Shown in pieces: positions 1 to 5,567 of a DNA stretch of 5,835 nt (its first letter is position 1; each line of letters starts with the position of its first letter). A program made the position numbers and the translations under genes. Below the pieces are notes generated by a model. The model ran no database searches, had not been told where the DNA came from, and worked only from the letters and a program-made list of their open reading frames with translations. Source of the DNA: Clostridia bacterium (GTDB lineage Bacteria; Bacillota; Clostridia; Oscillospirales; CAG-382); assembly GCA_017959195.1 (NCBI GenBank), contig JAGDBE010000049.1, positions 1 to 5,835 on the forward strand, given 5' to 3'.

Positions 1-1
1 A

Positions 2-370
2 ACGATGCTTGCGAAAAACCAGGGAACAAGCAAAATTCTGGGGCTTGCGATAGGAAACGCGTATGCTGCGGTTTCCGGCGCGCTTATAGTGCAGAGCCGC
101 GGAAACGTAAATCAGGGAATAGGCATAGGTATGGTGGTAATAGGCCTTGCGTCGCTGATTATCGGACTTTCGGTGTTCGGAAAGATAAAGTTTATGAAAC
201 CGACAACAATGGTGATAGGCGGCTCGATCATCTACCAGGCAAGCCTCGGCATTGCGGCGCTTATGGGCGTTCCGACGGTATACAACAAAATCATTATGGC
301 GGCTCTGTTTACGGCGGCGCTGATTTTGAGCGGCAAACTCAAAAAGAAGAGAGGTGCCGAAAATGATTGA
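2..370 (+). CDS. ABC transporter permease, C-terminal part (COG4120 / TrpY-like), 5' end outside the window
   Basis: This is the last ~122 codons of an integral-membrane permease. The frame is open to the left edge, and the Met at position 5 is probably internal: in this family the motif M-x-K-x-Q-G followed by I-L-G-L and then S-G-A-L lies in the middle of the protein. About four hydrophobic segments are visible at residues ~10-30, 39-60, 68-88 and 92-110, counted from that Met, followed by a basic cytoplasmic tail (KLKKKR). The stretch GIGIGMVVIGLASLIIG matches what I recall of COG4120, the permease of the 'uncharacterised' ABC importers that include streptococcal TrpXYZ. The stop codon overlaps the start of the ATPase gene, so the two are translationally coupled. 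The substrate-binding lipoprotein (COG2984 type) would be expected upstream but is not visible. Substrate unknown: tryptophan or another small molecule is possible but unproven. Confidence 0.85.
   Translation, partial: TMLAKNQGTSKILGLAIGNAYAAVSGALIVQSRGNVNQGIGIGMVVIGLASLIIGLSVFGKIKFMKPTTMVIGGSIIYQASLGIAALMGVPTVYNKIIMAALFTAALILSGKLKKKRGAEND
351..356 (+). promoter_or_regulatory. Ribosome binding site deciding the ATPase start
   Basis: GAGGTG lies 6 bases before the ATG at 363. An upstream in-frame GTG at 354 would overlap this site and leaves no Shine-Dalgarno at proper spacing, so the ATG is preferred. Family members also usually begin with M-I-E-L just before the first beta strand. Confidence 0.7.
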
Positions 371-1133
371 ATTGCAAAACGTTTATAAAAGCTTCGTCGG
401 AAGAGTCGACGTGGTAAAACTTTTTGAGGACTTCAGCTTTAACGTAAAAGACGGCTCGTTCGTGTCGATAATAGGCTCAAACGGCTCGGGAAAAACGACG
501 CTTTTAAACCTTGTGTGCGGCTCGATTGCGCCGGACAGCGGAAAAATTCTCTTTGACGGCAGCGATTTTACGTCGGTGCCTGAATATAAGAGAAGCATGT
601 ATATAGGCAGAGTTCATCAGAACCCGCAGAACGGCACGTGTCCCGATCTTACCATTGTCGAGAACATGGCGCTTGCGGACAACAAGGGAAAGCATTACGG
701 CTTTACGCCGGCGGTCAACAGAAAGCGCATAGATTATTACAAGGAGCTCGTGAGTGAGTGCGGAATGGGGCTTGAAAACAGGATGAACGTCAAGGTCGGC
801 TCGCTTTCGGGCGGTCAGAGGCAGGCGCTTGCCCTTGTCATCGCGAACATGTCGGACAACAAGTTTCTTGTGCTCGACGAGCACACCGCGGCGCTCGACC
901 CCAAAACGAGCGAAAACATCATGACCTTTACCGACAGAATAGTAAAGGAAAAGGGCATTACGACGCTCATGGTAACGCACAATCTGAGGTACGCGCTCGA
1001 ATACGGCGACAGAATAGTCATGATGCACGAAGGAAAGATAGTCCTTGACAAAGAAGGAGAGGAAAAGAAGGCGCTTAATATTAACGACGTTCTCGGACTG
1101 TTCAACAGTATAAGCATAGAATGCGGAAATTAA
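363..1133 (+). CDS. ABC transporter ATP-binding protein (COG1101 / TrpZ-like)
   Basis: A 256-residue cytoplasmic ATPase that powers the permease encoded just upstream. All nucleotide-binding-domain motifs are present: Walker A GSNGSGKT (38-45), Q-loop Gln86 in VHQNP, signature LSGGQRQ (148-154), Walker B FLVLDE (168-173), D-loop AALD (176-179) and H-loop His206 in VTHN. The sequence DEHTAALDP after Walker B, with His where many ABC ATPases have Pro, is as I recall typical of COG1101 rather than a defect. The length is normal for a stand-alone importer ATPase. The gene overlaps the permease stop by 8 bases (ATGATTGA) and the next gene starts 17 bases after its stop, so all three are probably one transcript whose promoter lies left of the window. 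Function as an ABC ATPase is secure; the transported substrate is not. Confidence 0.95.
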   Translation: MIELQNVYKSFVGRVDVVKLFEDFSFNVKDGSFVSIIGSNGSGKTTLLNLVCGSIAPDSGKILFDGSDFTSVPEYKRSMYIGRVHQNPQNGTCPDLTIVENMALADNKGKHYGFTPAVNRKRIDYYKELVSECGMGLENRMNVKVGSLSGGQRQALALVIANMSDNKFLVLDEHTAALDPKTSENIMTFTDRIVKEKGITTLMVTHNLRYALEYGDRIVMMHEGKIVLDKEGEEKKALNINDVLGLFNSISIECGN

Positions 1134-1136
1134 AGT

Positions 1137-1143
1137 AAAGGAG
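1137..1143 (+). promoter_or_regulatory. Ribosome binding site deciding the start of the split-barrel protein
   Basis: AAAGGAG ends 7 bases before the ATG at 1151 but only 1 base before the in-frame ATG at 1145. The second ATG is therefore the likely start. Confidence 0.75.
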
Positions 1144-1150
1144 AATGGAT

Positions 1151-1543
1151 ATGGAAAAAGTTTATGAATTCTTGAAGGAAGCGGGAACATACTATCTCGC
1201 AACGGTTGACGGAGACCAGCCGAGAGTTCGTCCTTTCGGCACGGTAAACATCTTTGAGGGAAAACTGTATATTCAGACCGGAAAGAAAAAAGACGTGTCA
1301 AAGCAGATCGCTAAAAATCCGAAAGTCGAAATATGCGCTTTTTCCGGCGGCAAATGGGTGAGAGTTTCGGGAAAACTCGTCGAAGACGACAGAGTTGAAG
1401 CAAAGAAAGCCATGCTCGACGCGTATCCCGAGCTTCGCGGAATGTATAACGAAAACGACGGTAATACACAGGTTTTGTACTTTGAAAACGCGAAAGCGGA
1501 ATTCTCGTCGTTCACTGCTCCGCCCGAAAAAGTGGAATTTTAA
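1151..1543 (+). CDS. Pyridoxamine 5'-phosphate oxidase-like FMN-binding split-barrel protein
   Basis: A 130-residue soluble protein of the PNPOx-like family (COG5015 type). Features seen are the N-terminal helix EKVYEFLKEAG (2-12), the strand YYLATVDGDQPRVRPFG (14-30) with the basic RVRPF motif typical of the flavin-binding barrel, YIQTGKKKDV (40-49) where these proteins usually contact the FMN phosphate, and NPKVEICAF (about 56-64). It is much shorter than true PdxH (over 200 residues), so pyridoxine biosynthesis is unlikely. Relatives are small flavin-dependent reductases or proteins of unknown substrate, some Nim-like. It sits 17 bases after the transporter ATPase gene, so it is probably co-transcribed, although a functional link with the transporter is not established. 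A strong terminator follows directly. The fold assignment is fairly secure; the reaction is unknown. Confidence 0.85.
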   Translation: MEKVYEFLKEAGTYYLATVDGDQPRVRPFGTVNIFEGKLYIQTGKKKDVSKQIAKNPKVEICAFSGGKWVRVSGKLVEDDRVEAKKAMLDAYPELRGMYNENDGNTQVLYFENAKAEFSSFTAPPEKVEF

Positions 1544-1548
1544 AAATG

Positions 1549-1580
1549 AAAAAACCGAACCTTTCAGGTTCGGTTTTTTT
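1549..1580. terminator. Bidirectional intrinsic terminator between convergent genes
   Basis: A perfect 9-bp inverted repeat, AACCGAACC (1553-1561) and GGTTCGGTT (1567-1575), encloses a 5-base loop TTTCA. It is flanked by six A on the left (1549-1554) and seven T on the right (1574-1580), so it reads as a hairpin plus U-tract on both strands. It serves the split-barrel gene ending at 1543 (+) and the lipoprotein gene ending at 1593 (-). Confidence 0.9.
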
Positions 1581-1592
1581 ACTTTATAACCG

Positions 1593-2081
1593 TTAAGAAA
1601 CCTTTTTGAAATAATAGCGGCAGACAAAGCCGTCGTCCGCGGAGCCGTCATACAGGATAATGCCGCCGTCGTCCGTCATATAGCCGACGTAAACCTTGTT
1701 AATGCCTATCATTTTTTTGATCGCGTTTTCCTCGTTAATCTGGATTTCCATTTCAAGACCGAGTTCTTCAAAGCTCGGCAGCCAGTCTTTTACTTCGTCT
1801 GTCGGGGCGCTCCACGTTATTTGAACTTCTTCGTCGCCGTCGCGCCACGTTCCTTTTTTGCCTTTTTCCAGGGTAAACTCATAATCTCTTACGCTGCCGT
1901 CGCCTTCTTCGAAGTTGTACATAAGTAATCCCGACCACTCGTGAGCGTATGTTCCCGCGTATTTTTCGGCAAGCGGGTCGGAAAAAATCCCGTCAAGCAC
2001 GCCGCATGACGTAAGAAAACAACACAAAACCGCAACGCATACGAGCAACGATACCGAAATAATTCTCTTTGACTTTTTCAT
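1593..2081 (-). CDS. Predicted lipoprotein of unknown function
   Basis: A 162-residue protein that I do not recognise beyond its export signal. The N-terminus has a basic region (MKKSKR), a hydrophobic core (residues ~7-22) and a lipobox L23-T24-S25-C26, so Cys26 should be lipidated and the mature ~137-residue domain anchored outside the cytoplasmic membrane. The mature part is acidic and starts with YAGTYAHEW, followed by what look like alternating short beta strands and turns (for example YEFTLEKGKKGTW). This resembles small lipocalin-like or ligand-binding barrels, but that is only an impression. The start is set by GGAGGG at 2088-2093, 6 bases before the ATG at 2081; a longer reading from TTG at 2102 would place the ribosome site inside the gene. 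It is a single-gene unit with its own promoter and a shared terminator. It is divergent from rarA, with no evident functional link. Confidence 0.75.
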   Translation of the reverse strand: MKKSKRIISVSLLVCVAVLCCFLTSCGVLDGIFSDPLAEKYAGTYAHEWSGLLMYNFEEGDGSVRDYEFTLEKGKKGTWRDGDEEVQITWSAPTDEVKDWLPSFEELGLEMEIQINEENAIKKMIGINKVYVGYMTDDGGIILYDGSADDGFVCRYYFKKVS

Positions 2082-2116
2082 GGTTTTCCCTCCGTTTTTC
2101 AAATTTTTACATAAAT

Positions 2117-2145
2117 ATTATATAATACAAATCCGCATTTTTCAA
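2117..2145 (-). promoter_or_regulatory. Sigma-A-type promoter of the lipoprotein gene
   Basis: On the minus strand TTGAAA (2145-2140) and TATAAT (2122-2117) are separated by exactly 17 bases. This is close to the housekeeping consensus. Transcription should start near 2110, giving a leader of about 30 bases before the ATG at 2081. Confidence 0.8.
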
Positions 2146-2215
2146 GAAAAATCGTTTTCGGCCGACGGAATGATTATAAAAACAAATATTTTATATATAT
2201 TTTTTCATTGAAATA

Positions 2216-2224
2216 TGTTATAAT
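2216..2224 (+). promoter_or_regulatory. Extended -10 promoter of rarA
   Basis: TGTTATAAT contains a perfect -10 hexamer (2219-2224) with the TGn extension. No good -35 is present at 16-18 bases upstream, where the sequence is an A/T tract (about 2181-2206) that could act like an UP element. The inferred start near 2231 gives a leader of roughly 50 bases. This is the only strong candidate in the 198-base gap between the divergent start codons. Confidence 0.6.
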
Positions 2225-2266
2225 AAAAAATGTAAAACCAGGTCATTCCCGTTTGACGTTTGATAC

Positions 2267-2272
2267 AGGAGG
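2267..2272 (+). promoter_or_regulatory. Ribosome binding site deciding the rarA start
   Basis: A perfect AGGAGG lies 7 bases before the ATG at 2280. An in-frame TTG at 2208 would add 24 residues, but it lies upstream of the predicted transcription start and would translate through the -10 box, so it is not used. Confidence 0.85.
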
Positions 2273-2279
2273 ACGTGTC

Positions 2280-3608
2280 ATGGAACAATTTTCGGTATTT
2301 GAAGTACCCGCAAGCGAGCCGCTCGCCTCGCGTATGCGGCCGGCAAGCTTAGATGAGTTCGCGGGACAGACGCATCTCATCGGAGAAGGAAAAATTCTGC
2401 GTAAAATGATAGAAAACGACAATATTTCGTCAATGATATTCTGGGGCCCTCCGGGAGTAGGCAAAACGACTCTCGCAAGAATTATCGCAAAGCAGACGAA
2501 GTCGGAATTCATAACTTTTTCCGCGGTAACGTCGGGAATAAAGGAAATAAAAAAGGTTATGGAGGACGCCGACAGCAATAAAAGGCTCGGAATCAAGACC
2601 ATAGTGTTTGTCGATGAAATTCACAGATTCAATAAAGCGCAGCAGGACGCGTTTCTGCCGTTTGTCGAAAAAGGGTCTATCGTCTTAATAGGCGCAACCA
2701 CCGAAAACCCGTCGTTTGAAGTTAATAACGCCTTGCTTTCAAGGTGCAGGGTGTTCGTGCTCAAAGAACTTACAAGCGATGAAATTATGGGTTTGCTTAA
2801 ACGCGCGCTGACTGACAAAAGGGGATTCGGCAAGGAAAAAGTCAATATTTCGGAGGATAATCTGAGAATGATTGCGGGCTTTGCCAACGGAGACGCGAGA
2901 ATCGCCCTTACAGCCCTTGATATGATAGTCATAAACGGCGATACCGACGAAGAAGGAAATATCAATATTTCCGACGGCACCGTCGAGGAGTGCCTTACCA
3001 AAAAGACGCTGCTTTACGATAAAAACGGCGAGGAACACTATAATATAATTTCGGCGCTCCATAAATCAATGAGAAACAGCGACCCCGACGCGGCTGTCTA
3101 TTGGCTGTCCAGAATGCTGGAAGCGGGTGAGGATCCGATTTATCTTGCAAGGAGAATATGCAGATTTGCAAGCGAAGATATAGGACTTGCCGATACGAAC
3201 GCGCTCAACGTTGCGGTAAACGTATATCACGCCTGCCATTTTATAGGGATGCCGGAATGCAGCGTTCACCTTGCGGAAGCGGTTATATACATGTCTCTCG
3301 CACCCAAATCCAACGCCTGCTATAAAGCTTATACGTTTGCGTCGGGCGACGCAAAAAAAATGCTTGCCGAACCCGTTCCTCTCGTAATAAGAAACGCCCC
3401 GACAAAACTGATGCAGGAGCTGGATTACGGAAAGGGGTATCAGTACGCTCACGACACCGAGGATAAACTCACGAATATGGAATGCATGCCTCCGTCGTTG
3501 AAGGGAAAAACGTATTATTATCCCACTACGCAGGGAAATGAGATAAAATTTAAGGACAGGCTCGAAATGATTAAAAAATGGAAAAAAGAGCACGCCGGCA
3601 AGCGGTAA
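2280..3608 (+). CDS. rarA: Replication-associated recombination protein A (RarA / MgsA, AAA+ ATPase)
   Basis: A 442-residue cytoplasmic AAA+ ATPase of the RarA/MgsA/WRNIP1 family (COG2256), which acts at stalled replication forks and interacts with single-stranded-DNA-binding protein and the recombination machinery. Visible motifs are the family N-terminus PLASRMRPASLDEFAGQ (14-30), Walker A GPPGVGKTT (56-64), Walker B IVFVDEIHRFNKAQQD (108-123), sensor 1 GATTENPSF (138-146) and the arginine-finger region LLSRCRVF (152-159, Arg155). The C-terminal oligomerisation region is present at about 316-348 (FIGMPECSVHLAEAVIYMSL, then APKSNACYKAY). The ending, with YYYPTTQG and a basic tail, is also normal, as is the length, and no frame break is seen. 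It is transcribed alone from an extended -10 promoter and followed by a strong hairpin. Identity is secure from the motif set; its precise role in this organism is inferred from homologues. Confidence 0.97.
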   Translation: MEQFSVFEVPASEPLASRMRPASLDEFAGQTHLIGEGKILRKMIENDNISSMIFWGPPGVGKTTLARIIAKQTKSEFITFSAVTSGIKEIKKVMEDADSNKRLGIKTIVFVDEIHRFNKAQQDAFLPFVEKGSIVLIGATTENPSFEVNNALLSRCRVFVLKELTSDEIMGLLKRALTDKRGFGKEKVNISEDNLRMIAGFANGDARIALTALDMIVINGDTDEEGNINISDGTVEECLTKKTLLYDKNGEEHYNIISALHKSMRNSDPDAAVYWLSRMLEAGEDPIYLARRICRFASEDIGLADTNALNVAVNVYHACHFIGMPECSVHLAEAVIYMSLAPKSNACYKAYTFASGDAKKMLAEPVPLVIRNAPTKLMQELDYGKGYQYAHDTEDKLTNMECMPPSLKGKTYYYPTTQGNEIKFKDRLEMIKKWKKEHAGKR

Positions 3609-3646
3609 AAAAGAGTGAATTTCAAAAGCGGCGGCTTATAGAAATT

Positions 3647-3677
3647 AAAGCCCGACACGAAAACGTGTCGGGCTTTT
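3647..3677 (+). terminator. Intrinsic terminator of rarA
   Basis: A perfect 13-bp stem (3647-3659 paired with 3664-3676; core GCCCGACACG / CGTGTCGGGC) has a four-A loop and is followed by a T tract (3674-3677) that is short for a classical terminator. It starts 38 bases after the rarA stop. On the minus strand the trailing tract TTTAATTT is poorer, so it mainly serves rarA. Confidence 0.8.
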
Positions 3678-3688
3678 GTTGCAAAAAG

Positions 3689-3717
3689 AAAAAACCGGCT
3701 GAAACAGTCGGTTTTTT
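3689..3717 (-). terminator. Terminator of the glutamate synthase / glutamine synthetase / ANTAR operon, overlapping the last stop codon
   Basis: The arms at 3689-3701 and 3705-3717 pair around a 3-base loop, with one non-Watson-Crick position (3698 with 3708: G-U if read on the plus strand, A opposite C on the minus strand). On the minus strand it is followed by T6-C-T5 (3694-3683), a good termination tract. The stop codon of the ANTAR gene (3716-3718) forms the outer edge of the stem. On the plus strand it also ends in six T and could back up the rarA terminator. Confidence 0.7.
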
Positions 3718-4300
3718 ACGAATAAGTGCGGATAATCTCTTCCGCAACCTGATTTTTCGGAATGCAGCGGTCCATCGCCTGTTTTTCTATGTATCGGTGC
3801 GCGTCGCGCTCCTCCATCTTGAGCTCGCTTATGAGCAGCCATTTCGCGCGGTTTACAAGGCGGATTTCGTTCATTTTTTCCTCTATGGAAAGCGTTTTTT
3901 TCTCGTTTTTCCTTATTATTTCGCGCGCGCTTATGAGCCAGCCCGTCGCCGCGCTGAAAACCGTCCTTGAAATCGGCTTCTGCATTAAGAAAACGCCGTG
4001 TTCAGCAAGTTTATCGTATGCGTCGTCGTACTGCTCCGGCCTTGCCAGAAACAAAACGACTGTGTTATACGAGTTTTCGGTATCTATCGCAAAAAGCATG
4101 CCGGTATCGTCGGGAAGCGGGGAATTTACTATGATAAAATCAAAATCCCGCTCCGACACCGCTCTTTTTGCGGCGCTTACGTTGGAAACGGTATTTATCG
4201 ACGAAAAAGTGGGGAGGGGAAGAAATTCGGGCAGAGTTTGATTGAATTTTTCCGATGCCGAGACTACAAGAACGCTGTACGTTTTCTCTTTCAGACTCAA
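3716..4300 (-). CDS. ANTAR-domain regulator with a degenerate receiver (NitR-like), downstream of glutamine synthetase
   Basis: A 194-residue regulator of the AmiR/NasT type: a receiver-like domain (about 7-122), a linker helix with coiled-coil character (about 125-150) and a C-terminal ANTAR RNA-binding domain (about 139-193; key stretch VNRAKWLLI, then DAHRYIEKQAMDRC and VAEEIIRTY). ANTAR proteins in other bacteria bind paired hexaloop hairpins in nascent RNA and prevent termination. The receiver lacks the expected chemistry: the acidic pocket is VVSAS (S14, A15, S16), the phospho-acceptor position is Asn59 (IIVNSPLPDD), and the conserved Thr/Ser is Leu85; only Lys108-Pro109 remains. I recall clostridial relatives next to glnA with the same pattern, so it is probably a family trait. 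The start is TTG at 4300, with AGGAGG 8 bases away and no better ATG. The gene lies 36 bases after the glutamine synthetase stop and is probably co-transcribed. Confidence 0.88.
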   Translation of the reverse strand: MSLKEKTYSVLVVSASEKFNQTLPEFLPLPTFSSINTVSNVSAAKRAVSERDFDFIIVNSPLPDDTGMLFAIDTENSYNTVVLFLARPEQYDDAYDKLAEHGVFLMQKPISRTVFSAATGWLISAREIIRKNEKKTLSIEEKMNEIRLVNRAKWLLISELKMEERDAHRYIEKQAMDRCIPKNQVAEEIIRTYS

Positions 4301-4308
4301 AAACCGCC

Positions 4309-4314
4309 CCTCCT
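4309..4314 (-). promoter_or_regulatory. Ribosome binding site for the TTG start of the ANTAR regulator
   Basis: On the minus strand AGGAGG (4314-4309, extended to AAAAGGAGGGG) lies 8 bases before TTG at 4300. The strong site together with a rare start codon supports the TTG call and suggests modest expression of the regulator compared with the enzyme upstream. Confidence 0.7.
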
Positions 4315-4336
4315 TTTCGCAAAATTTTAAAAAAGA

Positions 4337-5548
4337 TTATTTTTCGCAGTAGATATCGAGTATTTCCTTCGGAACGTATTTCTTTATGAATTCGTCGTCC
4401 TTTGATACCGCTTTTGCTTCATCAAGGTTTGACGGAAGCTTTGAAAGCGAAGACAGCAGTTTTTCGTCTGCCTTGAACAAATTTACGTCAAGCGGTTCGG
4501 GAAGCGAGAGCTTATTTTCTATGCCGTAAATGCCTGCCCTTATGAGAAGCGAAAACGCGATATACGGGTTTGCGGCGGGGTCGGGAGAGCGCAGCTCTGC
4601 GCGGCGGAATTCCTTTGACGCCGCCGGAATGCGTATGAGCTGGGAACGGTTTTCGGCGGACCACGAAACGTATCCGGGCGCCTTTTTCTGTCCGAGTCTC
4701 TCATACGAATTTTCATCCGGATTCAGGAAAACGGTCATGGGAACCGTCTTTTCAAGAACACCCGCTATCATTTGGCAGAGTTTTTCGTCCGAATCGTCGG
4801 GACGTACCGACATATTGATATGGAAGCCGTTGCCGGGCTTGTCTGAGAGCGGTTTCGGCGAAAAGTCGGCATAAAGTCCGTTTCTGCGCGCGACCGTCTT
4901 TACTACCGTCTGGAACGTCATTACGTTATCGGCGGCTTCAAGCGCTTCGGTATAGCGGAAATCTATCTCGTTCTGTCCCGGGCCCTCCTCGTGATGAGAG
5001 CTTTCCGGGCGGATTCCCATCTGTTCGAGCGTCAAACATATCTCGCGGCGCACGTTTTCGCCCTTGTCTTCGGGAGCGATGTCCATATAGCCGGCATTGT
5101 CGTAAGGCGTCTTTGTCGGCATATTCTTTTCGTCGAGCTCAAAGAGATAAAACTCCTGCTCGGCGCCGAAATAGAATGTCAGTCCCGCCGCTCTTGCATC
5201 TTCCTCGGCTTTTTTGAGCATGCTTCTCGTGTCGCATTCAAATAGTCTTCCGTCGGGGTATCTTATCGAGCAGAACATGCGCACGACCTTGCCGTGCTCC
5301 GGGCGCCAGGGAAGCCACGTCAGCGTTTCGGGGTCGGGGTGGAGAAAGAGGTCGGAATGAGTCTCGTCTCCGAAACCGGTTATAGCCGAAGCGTCGAACG
5401 CGATGCCGTGCTCAAACGCGCGCGGCAGTTCGTCGGGCATTATGGAGATATTCTTTTGTTTGCCGAACACGTCGCAAAAGGCAAGACGTATAAATTTCAC
5501 GTCCTCCTCGGAAACGTATTGCAGGACCTCTTTTGCTGAATATTTCAT
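4337..5548 (-). CDS. glnA: Glutamine synthetase (type I-like), short C-terminus and altered feedback residues
   Basis: A 403-residue cytoplasmic enzyme expected to join ammonia and glutamate to glutamine using ATP. An N-terminal beta-grasp domain (about 12-100; VKFIRLAFCDVFGKQKN, FDASAITGF) is followed by the catalytic domain. Active-site residues are recognisable: GAEQEF (Glu130, Glu132), HHEEGPGQNEIDF (Glu187, Glu194), GNGFHINMS (His243), NRSQLIRIP (Arg301, Arg306), RAELRSPDPAANPY (Glu318, Arg320). Three things differ from Bacillus GlnA. The flap usually ending in Glu-Ala-Pro is GQKKAP, with Lys289 at the Glu304 position. Arg62 is replaced by Asp61. The protein ends about 40 residues early, without the terminal HPWE-containing tail. 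The ATG at 5548 has GGGAGG 5 bases upstream; an earlier in-frame Met is internal to the preceding gene. It lies between a glutamate synthase gene (19-base gap) and an ANTAR regulator. It could instead be a divergent gamma-glutamyl ligase, but glutamine synthetase is much the likelier call. Confidence 0.92.
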   Translation of the reverse strand: MKYSAKEVLQYVSEEDVKFIRLAFCDVFGKQKNISIMPDELPRAFEHGIAFDASAITGFGDETHSDLFLHPDPETLTWLPWRPEHGKVVRMFCSIRYPDGRLFECDTRSMLKKAEEDARAAGLTFYFGAEQEFYLFELDEKNMPTKTPYDNAGYMDIAPEDKGENVRREICLTLEQMGIRPESSHHEEGPGQNEIDFRYTEALEAADNVMTFQTVVKTVARRNGLYADFSPKPLSDKPGNGFHINMSVRPDDSDEKLCQMIAGVLEKTVPMTVFLNPDENSYERLGQKKAPGYVSWSAENRSQLIRIPAASKEFRRAELRSPDPAANPYIAFSLLIRAGIYGIENKLSLPEPLDVNLFKADEKLLSSLSKLPSNLDEAKAVSKDDEFIKKYVPKEILDIYCEK

Positions 5549-5553
5549 GATAT

Positions 5554-5559
5554 CCTCCC
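5554..5559 (-). promoter_or_regulatory. Ribosome binding site of the glutamine synthetase gene
   Basis: On the minus strand GGGAGG (5559-5554) lies 5 bases before ATG at 5548. This excludes the longer reading from 5581, which would begin inside the upstream gene without its own site. Confidence 0.8.
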
Positions 5560-5567
5560 GTTTTTCT

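Noticed and set aside
504..1301. A 265-codon open frame on the minus strand across the ATPase gene
   Set aside because: It lies antisense to a gene with every ABC motif intact, crosses its stop and the next gene's start, has low-complexity Arg/Phe/Leu-rich composition and no ribosome site, and matches no family I know.
2208..2213. TTGAAA at 2208-2213 as the -35 box of the rarA promoter
   Set aside because: It is only 5 bases from the -10 hexamer at 2219, far from the required 16-18.
2208..2279. A 24-residue N-terminal extension of RarA from TTG at 2208
   Set aside because: It would run across the extended -10 box upstream of the predicted transcript start, and a perfect ribosome site precedes the ATG at 2280.
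3066..3593. A 175-codon open frame on the minus strand inside rarA
   Set aside because: It is fully antisense to conserved RarA sequence, has no ribosome site, and its composition is typical of a reverse-frame shadow.
3578..3970. A 130-codon plus-strand open frame from the end of rarA into the next gene
   Set aside because: It runs through both terminator hairpins and the antisense of the ANTAR domain; its peptide is low-complexity and unsupported.
3762..4241. A 159-codon plus-strand open frame opposite the ANTAR gene
   Set aside because: It is a Ser/Phe-rich shadow of the ANTAR gene, which has domain motifs, a good ribosome site and operon context.
4321..4345. Frameshift or nonsense truncation explaining the short glutamine synthetase
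   Set aside because: No tail-like sequence (such as an HPWE motif) is available after the stop; the next gene's ribosome site follows at once, so the short end looks natural.
5549..5567. Search for a promoter or ANTAR antiterminator in the spacer before the glutamine synthetase gene
   Set aside because: The 19-base spacer holds only the ribosome site; no -10/-35 pair or terminator fits.
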